DNA from: Thamnidium elegans | Lineage: Eukaryota; Mucoromycota; Mucoromycetes; Mucorales; Mucoraceae | Assembly: GCA_025201345.1 (NCBI GenBank) | Contig: JAIXMG010000008.1 | Span: 1,054,001 to 1,118,000, forward strand | Length of the DNA: 64,000 nucleotides | Reading direction: 5' to 3' | In this document: one piece after another, positions 52,984 through 64,000 of the stretch | Layout of the letters: each line of letters begins with the position of its first letter | Numbering within the stretch: the first letter of the stretch is position 1 | Translations under genes and position numbers: made by a program | Notes under the pieces: model-generated | What the model was told of the DNA's origin: nothing | Seen by the model: the letters and a program-made list of their open reading frames with translations, nothing else | Database searches by the model: none

Positions 52984-55350
52984 ATGAACTCCACTTTAAA
53001 CTATACCAATGCCACTGAACTTTTAGAACAGGGAAAAAGAAAGGTAAAATATCAAAATCTTTCTATCAAATAATTTTAATGAATTATATTATAGGACGCA
53101 TATGCGGCTTTTCTTTCTGTTGTAGAATTATCTACACAACAGTTGCATGGAGTTAAATTTGTACATCAATGTAAGTAGTACAAAAAAAATAATAACAACA
53201 AATATTAACTTGGAACTACTTTAGCCATGGTATCAAAACCGTTAAAGTATGAAGATTCACTTGCTTTACTTCGATCGTGTTTAGATCAGTTAGAAAAGAT
53301 AGCGATGCAAAAATTGCCTGGCGCAACCAAGACTCCGCCTCCTGTACCACCTAAACCTAACCTTTCTCAAAAGCCGACCCTTCCGCCTAGACCGAAAAAG
53401 CCTATCGAACTCAAGAGGTCAAGAGGTAACTCGGTTAGTTTTGCAGATGAACCCAAGTCGATTATGATACCAGATAAAAAACCAGATGAAACTGTATTAT
53501 CATCAAACGAAATAGAGGAAGAAGATGATGATGACGATATAGTAATAGAAAATAGTAAATGTTAAACCCTCATTTATATACACATATAAATATTTGGTAA
53601 TAACATCCCCCAACTTCTTATAGTTAAACCAACAAAGAGACCGTCTACTGTAAATATGAACCATACCACATCACCACCCCAAAGAATAATAAGAGGTCGA
53701 AGTAAATCCTGGGTTGTACAAAGTGACTCTGGATCTAAACGAGACTCGATTGACGTGCTACTAGAAACCATTGTAGACCCAACCAACCTTTTACCAGCGC
53801 AAACAAACACAGGCGACAGTTTAGCTATCCCTAATACAACTCAGACAACTGACTACGTGCCTAACATCCCCGCCCCACCACTATTAGCCACACATCGTAG
53901 ATTACAGCACCGTCTTCACGAACTTGAAACGGATTTACAAGATTGCAAAGATAAAGATCAGTTTGTAAGATCAGATAGAGCCTACAAGGTTGCCTGTGCT
54001 AAACAGACCCTAGAGAAAGTGCGTACATTGTATATGTCGGCCATGACTATCCCAAATATATTACAATTTCCACCACATTTAACCGCTTATCAACTTACAT
54101 TAATTGAATCTTCCATTTTTCGGGAAATCCCATCACACGCGCTACTGACGCATTCAAGCCGTGCACCGCATGGCAAGATAGTAGTCTCGACCGATTTCTT
54201 CAACTTTATGACCAGGTCTATTGAACACTCCATCCTGCTACCCCAGGAACCCTCCAAACGAGTCGAGATTATGAACAGATGGATCAAAATAGCCAATAAA
54301 CTATTGTTCCTCCACAATTATCAAACCTTAAAAGCCATTATTTCGGCATTAGGTACGCCTCCTATCCAAAGGTTAAAGAGGACTTGGGAATGTTTACCAA
54401 AGAAACAGATGACCAGGTTAGACATGCTGAGCAACCTTATGTCTGAATCAGACAACTATTTAAAGTATCGTCAACATATTGCGGTGCTAAATAAAAAACA
54501 ACTTTACAGTAGCCCAGTGGTGCCGTTTTTAGGCGTGTTTATGCATGATATCACTTATATACATGCTGCTTGTAAAGGAAATCCAGATGACACACGTATC
54601 CAATCCGTGTTAAACCATTTGCAATTGTTTCAACGTGCTCCCGAATACCCGCAAGCTCCTCCTACGTCGTTTAATAGTACCAAAAAACACTTGTTTCGTC
54701 CCTCGCTTCATTTTGGGTCTGCCAAGAATACCAATCGAGGTACCACTGCAGCATTAATGGGAGAAGATCAAGGTCAAGAAACCGAAACCGAACTAGAACA
54801 ACAACTGATTGTACAGTATATTCTGATGAGACCATGGGTGAGCGAAAAAACCATTGACGCACTAAGTAATTTACGAGAACCGGCAAAGCCTCGATCCTCA
54901 TCTTCAACGACGAACACAAGTCCTAGCAGCAGACCCTCCAGTAACGTTAGTCCCAGCACCAGTACAGCTACTTCTCCCGTGACATCGATCATACCAAACC
55001 CTTCCATATTATCTAATAATTTATCTGCATTAAGTAACGCTAGTTCATTTATGCGATTTAATCACGGTAACGCATTGGATACGGACCTAACAACACTTTC
55101 GGGTGAAGACAATAAACGATCCTTGGGTGGCTTTTGGCCGTTTCGAAAGAGCACGGATAAATCCATGAACGATTCCGTCATCTTTGCGCCTCGAGAATCT
55201 AATTGGAGTGATGAAGATGATGATGAGGACGAAGAAAGTGATACGTTTAGTCACGGTACACTGGTCTTTAGAGAGAAGTTTGGGATAAGTAAGCGAGGTC
55301 ATAATAGATCCATTTCACTTCCTGTTAAACCAATTTTAACAACTGAATAA
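52984..55350 (+). CDS. RasGEF (Cdc25-homology) domain protein
   Basis: Four exons: 52984-53043, 53095-53170, 53225-53554, 53624-55350; 2193 nt, 730 aa. Residues about 10-60 (ATELLEQGKRKDAYAAFLSV) look like an MIT/TPR-like helical bundle. A Pro-rich stretch (TPPPVPPKPNLSQKPTLPPR) may bind SH3 domains. The RasGEF catalytic region is about residues 296-492: LTLIESSIFREIPSHAL, EIMNRWIKIANKLLFLHNYQ, the ALGTPPIQRLKRTWECLPKK loop and SPVVPFLGVFMHDITYIH. The tail is Ser/Thr-rich with acidic SDEDDDEDEESD. It lacks an obvious REM domain. It is predicted to exchange GDP for GTP on a Ras-like GTPase. The exon 3 donor is taken as GTAAAT at 53555; the alternative at 53561 would change only two residues. 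Confidence 0.85.
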
Positions 55351-55449
55351 AAAAAAAGGGAGTTTTAAATAAATAAATAATAACAATTTTTTTTCTTTCT
55401 TATTCTTGTTCTTTCTCTTTTTACTTTTATTCATTTCTTATATATACAC

Positions 55450-56374
55450 ATGATACCCAATAATTCAGTTAAAAGAAAGTCAAGCTTTCACGCAACGAGT
55501 CCACCACCATCCAGAAAGTCTCCGTTACACGCGGCTTTTTCACCTCCTCACCAAACCATGTCCTCTAGCCCTCCACAATATAATCGACCCATGACTTCAG
55601 CAGCAGCAGCAGCAGCAGCAATTAAACGTAGTAATGTCAGCGCACCACCAACGCCGGCATTACCACCACCACCACCACCTCAATCACCTTCTGCCACGCC
55701 CTACCGTCGACAAAGTGCAACCAATGTCAATTCACGTCAAGGATCAGTAGAGACCGATCGAGAAGGCAGTGTCAACACCACAGCTGAAGATGAAGAAAAC
55801 GTAACAGCCAAAGAAAAAGAAAAGGAGGTAGTTGAACCTGAACCGGAGGACGATGAAAAAGACGATATTGTGCTTGATATGGATGCACATATGCAAGCTC
55901 AAATGGAAAAAGCTAAAGAAGATATGATGTTGTTATTAGAAAATTTTTCTCCTGAACAATTACAGAGGTATGAAGCTTATCGTCGATCCGCTTTAAACAG
56001 AACAAATGTCAAAAGAGTAAGTTTACTAACAAATATATTACACGTTGTGGCTCTCGGCTAATTCGATTATATATATATATAGTTGGTGAGTCAAGTGTTA
56101 AATCAACAAATTTCTCAAACAATGGCTTTTGTTGTTGCTGGTTTTTCTAAAGTATATGTTGGTGAAATTGTTGAAAAAGGTATATACTATTTAAATAAAA
56201 AGAGTATATATATGTGCGTGTGTGTGTATCTAAATCAATTAAAAAAAAATAGCTCGAGAGATTATGGAGGAATGGGGTCATACAGGTGCAATCCGTCCAG
56301 AGCATTTACGTGAAGCACATAGAAGATATAAAAAGAATGAAGTAACTAGTTCTCTTTTAGGCAGAAAATTATAA
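55450..56374 (+). CDS. TAF11: TFIID subunit TAF11
   Basis: Three exons: 55450-56016, 56083-56179, 56253-56374; 786 nt, 261 aa. The first 130 residues are low-complexity (Pro/Ser-rich, an Ala-8 run from (GCA)n at about 55597-55619, PPPPPP). The histone fold occupies the C-terminal half: LLENFSPEQLQRYEAYRRSA, LVSQVLNQQISQTMAFVVAG, FSKVYVGEIVEKAREIMEEW and AIRPEHLREAHRRYKK. TAF11 pairs with TAF13 and contacts TFIIA and TBP in the TFIID complex. All TAF11 blocks are present. It starts 99 bp after the RasGEF stop on the same strand. Confidence 0.96.
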
Positions 56375-56939
56375 AAAGGTGGATCAAAAAAGAGAGTATC
56401 ACAGGTATACCATAAAAGGATATGTGCAAACAACAATTTACCAAAATAACCTGTGTGTATAATACACTTGACTGAATTCTTTGTTGTTGTTGTTGGTTGC
56501 TATTTTAGCTATTTTCTTTTTTTCCCTTTTTCTTTATCTTCCTCGTTTTATATATTTCTTTCTCTCTTTCTTTTTTCTTTTTATATTTTATATACACACC
56601 TTCTTCTTTTTTATATATAGTTTTTTTTTAAATAATAAATGTATAACCCTTCAATGTTTCAAACACTACGTGACCCAAGGTGCTGCGGGTGTTTATCATT
56701 AAGATTGGGCAGTGGCATAATATGTTTAATTTGGGCAGTAAGGCTAAACTATAATAAAAACGAAGGAGCATAAAAATTCTGAATTTTATTATTCTTTAGG
56801 CATTCTCAATGTATTTAGCTGTACTATCGTTCCAAAATTCAAGTTGTAAAGTAACTTTTATATATATGTATATCATTGTCCTTTTTTTTTAAAAAAATTC
56901 TGACATATATTTTTCTTGATTATAGTATTTTTTTCTTAC

Positions 56940-57961
56940 ATGTCATCAGCTCCCGTCATGGTATACGGTGTAGTGAATTTAATTCTATCCCTTGTTTCTG
57001 TAGGCGGATTAGTTATCTTGATTGTTGTATGTATACCCTCTCATAACATTGATCATGTTACTAACCCTTATAATTTATAGAACGTGAGCCGATACGTCCG
57101 TACGCTTTCTCATGCTATCTTTGTCTGTGTATTTTTAGTATTGGTAGATGGATTTGTAAACGTTATTTTATTCATCACAAGCGAAACAGGTTTTCATACT
57201 TGGTGTATCAATTCTTCATCTGCAACTATCTCTCAAAAAGTGAATGCTTCCATTACTGCTGAAAATGGAACACTACCAGACTTTGATTTCGCTGCAGACT
57301 ATTATAACTGTCATAATTTATGGCAAGATGAATTAAAGTTTGGCATTATTTTTTATATTTTGATGTTTGCATTCTATGTAAGACAGAAAAGAAAAACGTC
57401 ATTTTATCGTCAATATATAACTTTTTTTTTGTATAGATTTACTGGGCGAGATGTATCTATAGTCTCTCTGTTTTTAGAAGAGATAACCCAACTTCTGCAG
57501 ACTTTCGAGATCATATGAACCACCGAGAGCCAGGCGTGCCAATGATGGGCGTCAACGTCAATGTACCTCAAGCAGCTATACTCAACGGTAACCCAGGGTT
57601 ACCAGGCGCCTACCCTAACGACCGTAACGTGATTGTATTAAATAATCAAAAGCCTCGATCAAAGACAACAAAGAAGAAGGAGGTGTTTTCATTTAGAAAC
57701 ATAAAGAAATCTATTGTTCCTTCTACTGTTGTTCCTTTACAAACCAATCAATTGAACGTACCTTTTATAGATCAAACAAGACGTGATTCTCAGTTTACAA
57801 TCGGGTTTAGATTAGGTCCTGATGGAAACATTATCGATATTGAAAATGCTCCTTCTCCAACTCCAACCTATATCAATGCTTCGCAACATCAGCAAAATTT
57901 AAAACGTAAATCGATAAAAGAAGAACAGTATCCTCATGAAGACGAAGATGGATACTATTAA
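56940..57961 (+). CDS. Tetraspan membrane protein of unknown function
   Basis: Three exons: 56940-57026, 57081-57377, 57437-57961; 909 nt, 302 aa. TM segments: MVYGVVNLILSLVSVGGLVI (about 7-28), SHAIFVCVFLVLVDGFVNVI (about 38-60) and LKFGIIFYILMFAFYIYWA (about 112-132), with a possible fourth just after. The loop between the second and third has two Cys (TWCIN; YYNCHN) and N-glycosylation sites (NASI, NGTL). The C-terminal half is a soluble, basic tail (KPRSKTTKKKEVFSFRNIKK; IDQTRRDSQFTIGFRLG) ending in acidic DEDGYY. I know similar uncharacterised early-fungal proteins but no function. A partial copy of the 3' end lies downstream. Confidence 0.75.
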
Positions 57962-59130
57962 ACCCCGTTTTTGTTTTTCTTATTTATATACATCTCATTC
58001 AATTCCCTCGTCTTCTTTTTCTTCTTTCTTTTTATAAAATAAATGCATTGTTATACATAAAAAAACTGATTGTGCCCTTTATCAGTGTAATCATACTTAT
58101 TGGGCCTAACCAGACGTGATAGTTGCATCTTATTGGTTAAGCTGCAATCGATAATTAATTTTTTGAGCCGTTACCTTATATCTCTGAAGAAGAGATCATC
58201 AACGTCCAGTTTACCCCCTTATTAAAACTATGAGAGTATCCCCTCTGGGGAAAATCTACGTTATTAAAAATTTACACACGGTTTTCTTTGGGCTTTTGAA
58301 CCGAATCCGATTTAGAATTTTGTTCCATAGTTAGTTAAAGACTGCATCAAGAAAAACTAGGTTCTTCGGTCAGCCTGATAATTTAAAAATACGAGTAGCC
58401 GAGATACCGGATGAGATAAATAGTGCTCGTTGTCCCTTTGCAAGTCAACTAATGCACGTTTTATCGATCAAACAAGACGCGATTCTTATTTTACTATCGA
58501 GTTTAGATTAGATACAAATGGATACATTATCGATTTCTGTACTTTGCAGCATAAGCAAAACTCGAAACGTAAATCAATAAAGGAAGATCAAGATGAATAC
58601 TATTAAAACCCCTTTTTTATATTTTCTCGTTTAAATACACCTCAATTCACCCTCTCCTTTTAACATACTTCATTTTTATTAAGTAAATGCATTGTTATAC
58701 ATAAAAAAAAATCTGGGGTGCACAAAATAATACTTTACCCGCTTAACCAAAGCCTTATTTATTGGACCTGACCATCAGTGTATACAAGCGTTATAGCCTC
58801 TCCTTATTGGTTAAGCTGCATATGATTCATTATTGCTTTCGATTCCCTTTTCATTCCTTTATGTTTTTTTATAAAGAAAAGGATTACATTAAAAAAAGAC
58901 TTGATTCCTTTGTAACCCAAGCTTTTTAATGAAAAAAGCCCAGTCTCAATACCAAACCTTAAACTAGATATCGTGGGAAGTTTCTACTATAGCCCATTGT
59001 ATGATACGCGTATTGGCAGTATAATAGCTCCGAGTGAATCATCGTGACTATTAATCCTGGTGTTTTATTTAAATAGAAACCTTTTTTTCCCAAATTCACT
59101 TTTTAAATACCACTTTTCTTATATATAAAC
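57962..59130. other. Spacer with a tandem duplicate of the preceding 3' end
   Basis: Besides the duplicate at about 58450-58840, this holds 3' flank sequence of the tetraspan gene and the promoter of the aminotransferase. TGAATCA at about 59033 resembles, with one mismatch, the Gcn4 site TGA(C/G)TCA; it is about 95 bp before the aminotransferase start and is only suggestive. Confidence 0.5.
58450..58840 (+). pseudogene. Partial tandem copy of the tetraspan gene 3' end
   Basis: The sequence ATCGATCAAACAAGACGCGA, TTATCGATTT, CGTAAATCAATAAAGGAAGA and GAATACTATTAAAACCCC follows the same order as the end of the upstream coding region (57767-57965), and continues through matching 3' flank (AAATGCATTGTTATACATAA; CTTATTGGTTAAGCTGC). 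The copy keeps only the last part of the coding region, has internal deletions (the TPTYINAS region is missing) and has no promoter or TM region. It is a tail-only pseudogene about 690 bp from its source. Confidence 0.7.
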
Positions 59131-60593
59131 ATGTTCTCTGCAAGACTTTTACCTTCGTTTAAGCGTACTGCTTTTACACAATCCAAGAGACTTAGTTCTC
59201 AATTAAGTGTAAGACCAGATACACAAAATTCTTTTGACGTGATATTAATATCTCCCCTTTCTTTAGGCAAGTAAACTCAAAATCACAAAGACTGATACCC
59301 TTAAGCCTTTGGTTGCTAATAATGAACTTGTCTTTGGCAACACCTTTACTGACCATATGTAAGTTTTTTAAAAATGTATTTATTATTTTTTTTGTTTGCT
59401 AAATATCCTATTATAGGGTTACTGTCAACTGGGATGAAGAAAAGGGTTGGGCTGCTCCTGAAATCCGTCCTTACGAAAACTTAAGTTTAGCTCCTAGCGC
59501 CGTCGTCTTTCATTATGCTTCTGAGGTAAATTATTTAAAAAGACTGAAGCTGTCAAGGGAAATTAATTTTTCTTATAGTGTTTCGAAGGTATGAAGGCAT
59601 ACAAGGATGAACACGGTAAGATCCGTCTTTTCAGACCTGAAATGAACATGGCTCGTATGAACAGATCTACTGCTCGTATTGCTCTTCCCGTAAGCCTAAA
59701 CTCTTTTTTTTTACACGCACAGTACCTTTTTTTTTATTAATAGAGACAATAGGGTTTCGATGGTGATGAATTGATTAAGATTATTGGAGAATATTTAAAG
59801 ACAGACGATAGATGGATTCCTGAAGGAAAAGGATACTCTCTCTATTTACGTCCTACCATGATCGGTACACAAGAAGTTTTGGGTGTTAACCCACCTACCA
59901 AGGCTCTTTTATTCGTTATCGGTTGTCCTGTCGGTCCTTACTACAAGACTGGTTTCAACGCTGTTCGTTTATTAGCTACTACTGAATACGTTCGTGCCTG
60001 GCCTCGTGGTACAGGTGAAGCTAAGATTGGTGGAAACTATGCTCCTGGTAAAAAAAAAAGTTTTTATATATTAAACTGTAATTATTAATCTTTCTGTTAT
60101 AATAGGTTTATTACCTCAACGTTTAGCTGCTGAAAAGGGTTATCAACAAAACTTATGGTTATTTGGTGACGAACATGCTTTAACCGAAGTTGGTACTATG
60201 AACTTATTTATTTTACTCAAGAACGATAACGGTGATTTAGAACTTGTTACACCTCCCTTGGATGGTTCAATTCTTCCTGGTGTCACTCGTGATTCCATCA
60301 TTAGTTTAGCTAAGGAATGGAAGGAATTTGAAGTAAAGGAACGTCCTATGACCATGCCCGAACTTCGTGATTACATCAAGGCTGGACGTGTTGTTGAAAT
60401 GTTCGGTTGTGGTACTGCTTGTGTTGTCAGTCCCATCAAGGAAATTGGTTATTTAGGTGAAGACCTCAAGATCCCTCTTGACCCCAAGGACTCTACTTCT
60501 CAAGCTGGTCCTTATACTAAACGTTTCAATGATTCCATCAACGCTATCCAATATGGTGAAGTTGAGCATCCTTGGTCCGTTGTTATAGAATAA
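59131..60593 (+). CDS. Branched-chain amino-acid aminotransferase, mitochondrial type
   Basis: Six exons: 59131-59208, 59267-59358, 59417-59525, 59579-59689, 59753-60047, 60106-60593; 1173 nt, 390 aa. The N-terminus [20 protein letters not shown] is a basic presequence, so a mitochondrial form (like yeast Bat1) is likely. Fold-type IV PLP enzyme: [57 protein letters not shown], and K221 in [12 protein letters not shown] as the PLP Schiff-base lysine; [12 protein letters not shown] and [14 protein letters not shown] bind the cofactor phosphate and substrate. It interconverts Leu/Ile/Val with their 2-oxo acids. Length fits (about 390 aa). Confidence 0.95.
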
Positions 60594-60806
60594 AGAAAAA
60601 ATTATTCCCCCTTAATATTATCAAATATAACATTTTTTTTTAATCGATTTTTTTTTTTTTTTATGTATGATGTATTTTAGCATACTGATCTCCTTTTTAT
60701 ATCTCGATTAAAAAAAACCCCCCTTTATATATTATATTTTTTACTTTTTATATATAAAGCCGTAAGAGCAAAATACTATCAACCTACTATTATTAAAATA
60801 TACGAC

Positions 60807-62209
60807 ATGGCTACTGCTTCTACTGGTAATTTTAGGTCTAAATTACGAGCTATGCTAAATCGCCCACAGGATTCAAATACGAACCAACAAGTAGTTGCGG
60901 ATCAATATCAGTCATCTCATATTATGCAATGTCCCACTGCTATGGCTTTACTTTTCCTTCTAGCGCTTGAGACCATCTTGATATGCATTATGGAAAGTTT
61001 TATTTTATATTATCATAGTAAAATCTTTGCCGCTTGCCAATTTTCGTTAAATACAATTGGTCTTGGTCAAGTTGATTTTATCTATCATGGTTTGTATATG
61101 GCCACACCTATTTACCAGCTATGTTTATACTTGGATACTTTACGTCAACGCAATGTATTTCAATTGTTTACGTTGATATTATTCGGTAAAATTTTATATG
61201 TATATCTTTTTTTTTTTTTTATAACCTCCCACTTATTATTTACAAATGATTACAGGTGGTCTGATGGTGATATTTTCCGGTATCCAAACAATGCAACACA
61301 TGATTTTCGAACAAAACGGTTGTGATCCATGGAATCAAAATAGTAACAACATAACATTTCCAAATACGACATTATCATCATCATTGAAAATGTCCGTTAT
61401 TATCAGTAACACAACTAAACCCGTATCGATTTATCAAGATACCATGGATACAAATATATCTAACATACGACCCTTTGAATACAGTTCCCTTGCCATCATT
61501 ATACTCGTCTTTTTTATCATGTTGATCTGTGTGATTAAACTCTATAAACTGTTTCGTTGGAATAATTATTTATTTCATACATTTGCTAATGATATGCGGT
61601 TACGTAATGCTCTGATCTCTTGGGCTATCTTTACTGGTTTACTCAAGATTGATTTTTTTTTCGCTTTTGCTTACGCGATTCAGTTAGTACCGACGGCTTT
61701 ACTAGGGTATACCAGTATACCTTTGTTTGAAGGCGCTTTGGTATTTGCCATCAGTTTCATTGCGTTCCTACTAGCAATTCATTCGATTCGAAACGAAGAT
61801 ATGAGAACTCTTGGTGTATTTAATACGATTGTTTTAGGTTCCATTGGTTATTTTGGGAACCGTCTATATACATTTGGTATCCACAGGGAGATAGATCCGT
61901 TTTTGGTAAACTGTTTTTTTTTTTACTTTTTAGAAATAGAAACTAAAATTTCACATGTAGTTGACAAGACATGATTTACTATTTACTACATTGATATTGA
62001 CACTTCTGATGATTTTGACATTATGTTCAGGGTTAGTCTGTGTACGCAACGTTGTGTTGAACAAGGTTAGAATTTTACAAGACTTCAAATGTGTCTGTCC
62101 TACTTGCTACTTTCACTCGACTAGTACAGAAAGTGATACTCCACAAGAATCTAGTAACTTGGAAGCGGCTTCACAAGACATGGGAAATCTACCATATCAT
62201 AACAAATAA
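60807..62209 (+). CDS. Seven-TM protein of unknown function
   Basis: Three exons: 60807-61185, 61256-61905, 61961-62209; 1278 nt, 425 aa. After a hydrophilic, Gln-rich N-terminus, membrane segments appear near AMALLFLLALETILICIM, QLFTLILFGGLMVIFSGI, SLAIIILVFFIMLICVI, ALISWAIFTGLLKIDFFFAF, ALVFAISFIAFLLAIHSI, LGVFNTIVLGSIGYFGN and LFTTLILTLLMILTLCSGLV. The large loop after the second carries many N-glycosylation sequons (NNIT, NTTL, NTTK, NISN). The C-tail has CVCPTC and is Ser/Glu-rich. The third exon begins at the acceptor TGTAG before LTRHDLL; an earlier acceptor gives an immediate stop. It resembles uncharacterised polytopic proteins of early fungi; receptor or transporter cannot be told. 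Confidence 0.75.
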
Positions 62210-62454
62210 AAAAAAGGCGATTATACGAAATAAAAAAAAGGAGCAGATATATATTTTTTAAAAGAATAAATTTTATTTAACACAGAAAAAAACTATGAAA
62301 AAGCCATTATACAGAGTAATCTATAAAAAAAACTGAGAAAATTATATTAGTAAAAAAAATAATTTAAATATTTTTTTAAAAGATAATTAAGGAAAAAAGT
62401 GTTTGTCTCGTAACTAAGAAGACAACCATATAAGCGCAATAAAAAGATAAAGCA

Positions 62455-62640
62455 GGTTGGCTTCAACTCTATCGAGACGGAATCGTCTAACTCGGACCAC
62501 ACCTAGAACAGGTGGACCACACTTAAGACGATATAATTAATATTCCACTGGTGTAACAGAGAACCATCACTGTGATGTAAGCTCGAAGGCTAGTCGGTTC
62601 ACCTGACATGACCTGTGGGTTTTTTGTCCAAGAGACAATA
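62455..62640 (+). ncRNA. Possible structured ncRNA (GC-richer island)
   Basis: In an AT-rich spacer, this 185-bp segment has balanced base composition and several possible hairpins: GACGGAATCGTC, CACCTAGAACAGGTG, ATCACTGTGAT, and a longer-range GAACC/GGTTC pairing (62561 region to 62600 region). AGAGAA before GAACC fits an H box (ANANNA) and ACATGA after the GGTTC arm fits an ACA tail, so an H/ACA-like snoRNA is one reading; I cannot confirm it. T-rich sequence follows. It could equally be 3' UTR structure of the seven-TM gene. Confidence 0.3.
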
Positions 62641-62865
62641 ATAATAAAATAAAAAAAACGAGTTGATAATTACCTTTTAGTTTAAGAGTGTCATTAAAAG
62701 TAAAAGTAAAAGATTTTTTCTTCACCAAGATTTTTATATTAAAGGGAAATGCCTACCGGTCACAATAAGCCACAAATTTTCTTTTTTCTCTCTCCTCTTT
62801 CGTACTTTTTCAAGTACAGCATACTCCTTTCCCTTCTTCCTTTTTTTTTTTCACTCTTATCAACT

Positions 62866-64000
62866 ATGACAGCCATTAAAGAATATGCACAGATATGTAA
62901 CGACCTCTCGGATAAAAACGAATATACCCAAGTACCTTTAATAAAACATGAATGGAAAGTTTTACGCGACAGGTGTGTGTGTGTGCAAAAACAAAAAAAA
63001 AAAAGATAAAAAAGGGGATTTGGAGAGGAGATACTTATGCATTTAATTAGCACAGAAATAAACACATATTTACCAGCGCAAAACCATATTACCTTAACAA
63101 CTGGTATCACAAATAAAAAGATAAATTTGTTAAATAACTTTGAGTCGATTGATATAAGACAATCAATTACAAATAAACGAGGCCATATCCTCAACACGGG
63201 TGCATCCATTTGGGCATTAGAATTTGTTCCTAAACCTGCGTCCTTACATCGTAACCATACACAGTATTTAGCAGTAGGTGGATACAACTCAATACATGAA
63301 CATTACACATTCGAAAAGAGTCCTTGTGTTCCAAACACAATTCAAATTTGGAAATGTACTTCGGATATAAGCGTTAGAGCTAAACCTCGGTTAGATATGT
63401 GTCTTTTGCATGATTTTGGTGTAGTGGTAGACTTTAAATGGTGTCCTTATAGTGTATACAATGCGAAGGATAAACTTGGTATAGTAGCTGTATTGTTCAG
63501 TACCGGAGAGATCAAAGTATTGGTTGTACCACATCCTCAACTTATACGCAATCAAGAAAATATACCCGCGGATGAAACTGTATATTGTAAGCCGATAGAT
63601 TACATCCATGATTCATTTTTATATATATACTAAGTGCATATATATATATAAAAGTAAAAGTAGAAACTGCAAGACTTGACTTAAAGTTACCGAGAATAAA
63701 TAATTTATGCTTAGCCTGGGGTGGATACAGAAAGCTAGCCTGTGGTACAAAATCAGGGAACATTGTAGTATGGAATATACTTAATTCCCTTCTAACCAAA
63801 ACACCTACAGTCATTGTAAATATACCAGATGCCAGTTTGTTATCAATACGAAGTATCACTTGGTCATCTCTAGTAGATGAGGATATTATTTATTCTTCAG
63901 ATTCTGATGGCAATGTTTTATTGTTTGATTTAAGTGATCCTTTTCTACCTTGCAAAATATTTAGAGTGCGATGTAAAAAAGTGTCTTTTTTTTTAAAAAA
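62866..64000 (+). CDS. TFIIIC WD40 subunit (TFC6/GTF3C2-like), 5' part
   Basis: Partial, running off the right end. Exons: 62866-62972, 63051-63596, 63655 to about 63972 or beyond. The conserved entry block is GASIWALEFVPKPASL, then YLAVGGYNSIHEHYTF and NTIQIWKCTSD, followed by DFGVVVDFKWCPYSVY and GIVAVLFSTGEIKVLVVPHP; LCLAWGGYRKLACGTKSGNI and SLVDEDIIYSSDSDGNVLLF are WD repeats. This order matches the TFIIIC90/TFC6/sfc6 (GTF3C2) family, which helps place TFIIIB at tRNA genes. The N-terminal part before the propeller is much shorter than in yeast Tfc6. GTAAAA at 63973 is a possible donor; the frame also stays open to the window end. Confidence 0.8.

Noticed and set aside
56481..56702. Frame rich in Phe and Leu that looks like a membrane protein
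   Set aside because: It is the 3' flank of TAF11, a pyrimidine-rich tract; hydrophobicity comes from T content.

Overview
The window is nuclear DNA of a filamentous fungus, most likely an early-diverging lineage of the Mucorales type (Mucoromycota). The grounds are AT-rich spacers full of A/T homopolymers, many short spliceosomal introns (about 50-100 bp, GTAAGT-like donors, TAG acceptors), single-copy eukaryotic housekeeping genes, and families I associate with that group (an early-fungal PD-(D/E)XK-like ORF, a Fanzor/OrfB-like relic). Most gene models below were spliced by hand; the reading frame was checked across every junction, and exon coordinates are given.

Left part (1-18.3 kb): a repeat-linked PD-(D/E)XK-like ORF; a type II membrane glycosyltransferase-like gene; a Sec14/CRAL-TRIO gene; a DUF3020 gene; a vezatin/myosin-binding-domain gene convergent at only 12 bp with SURF1; NOP6; a 228-bp PIF/Harbinger-like MITE; a decayed Fanzor-like gene; a four-TM protein; a Rab32-type GTPase (GC-AG intron); and two neighbouring mitochondrial genes, an LYR/UQCC2-like factor and NDUFA12.

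Middle (18.3-48.5 kb): about 3 kb of repeat-bearing spacer, then an SPX-domain phosphate transporter, tRNA-His, a 5'-truncated ion-channel relic, WDR91 (12 exons, one GC-AG intron), a PUB1/TIA1-type RNA-binding protein, a Rho GTPase, HOM6, ERG27, a small secreted cysteine-rich protein, a CD2BP2/Lin1-like protein that lacks its GYF domain, homogentisate dioxygenase, a 94-aa four-exon gene, a three-module NUDIX-CCCH-W2 protein, SGT2 and an NmrA-like protein.

Right part (48.5-64 kb): about 4.5 kb of gene-poor, repeat-rich DNA with two related repeat families and a decayed secreted-protein ORF, then a RasGEF gene, TAF11, a tetraspan membrane protein followed by a tandem partial copy of its 3' end, a mitochondrial-type branched-chain aminotransferase, a seven-TM protein of unknown function, a GC-richer possible ncRNA island, and the 5' part of a TFIIIC WD40 subunit running off the window.

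There are no operons; functional links between neighbours are loose (mitochondrial factors around 10-18 kb, amino-acid and sterol metabolism at 35-42 kb). The most unusual items are the NUDIX-CCCH-W2 fusion, the Fanzor-like relic, the GYF-less CD2BP2 homologue, the nested tiny exons of SGT2 and the dispersed repeat families.
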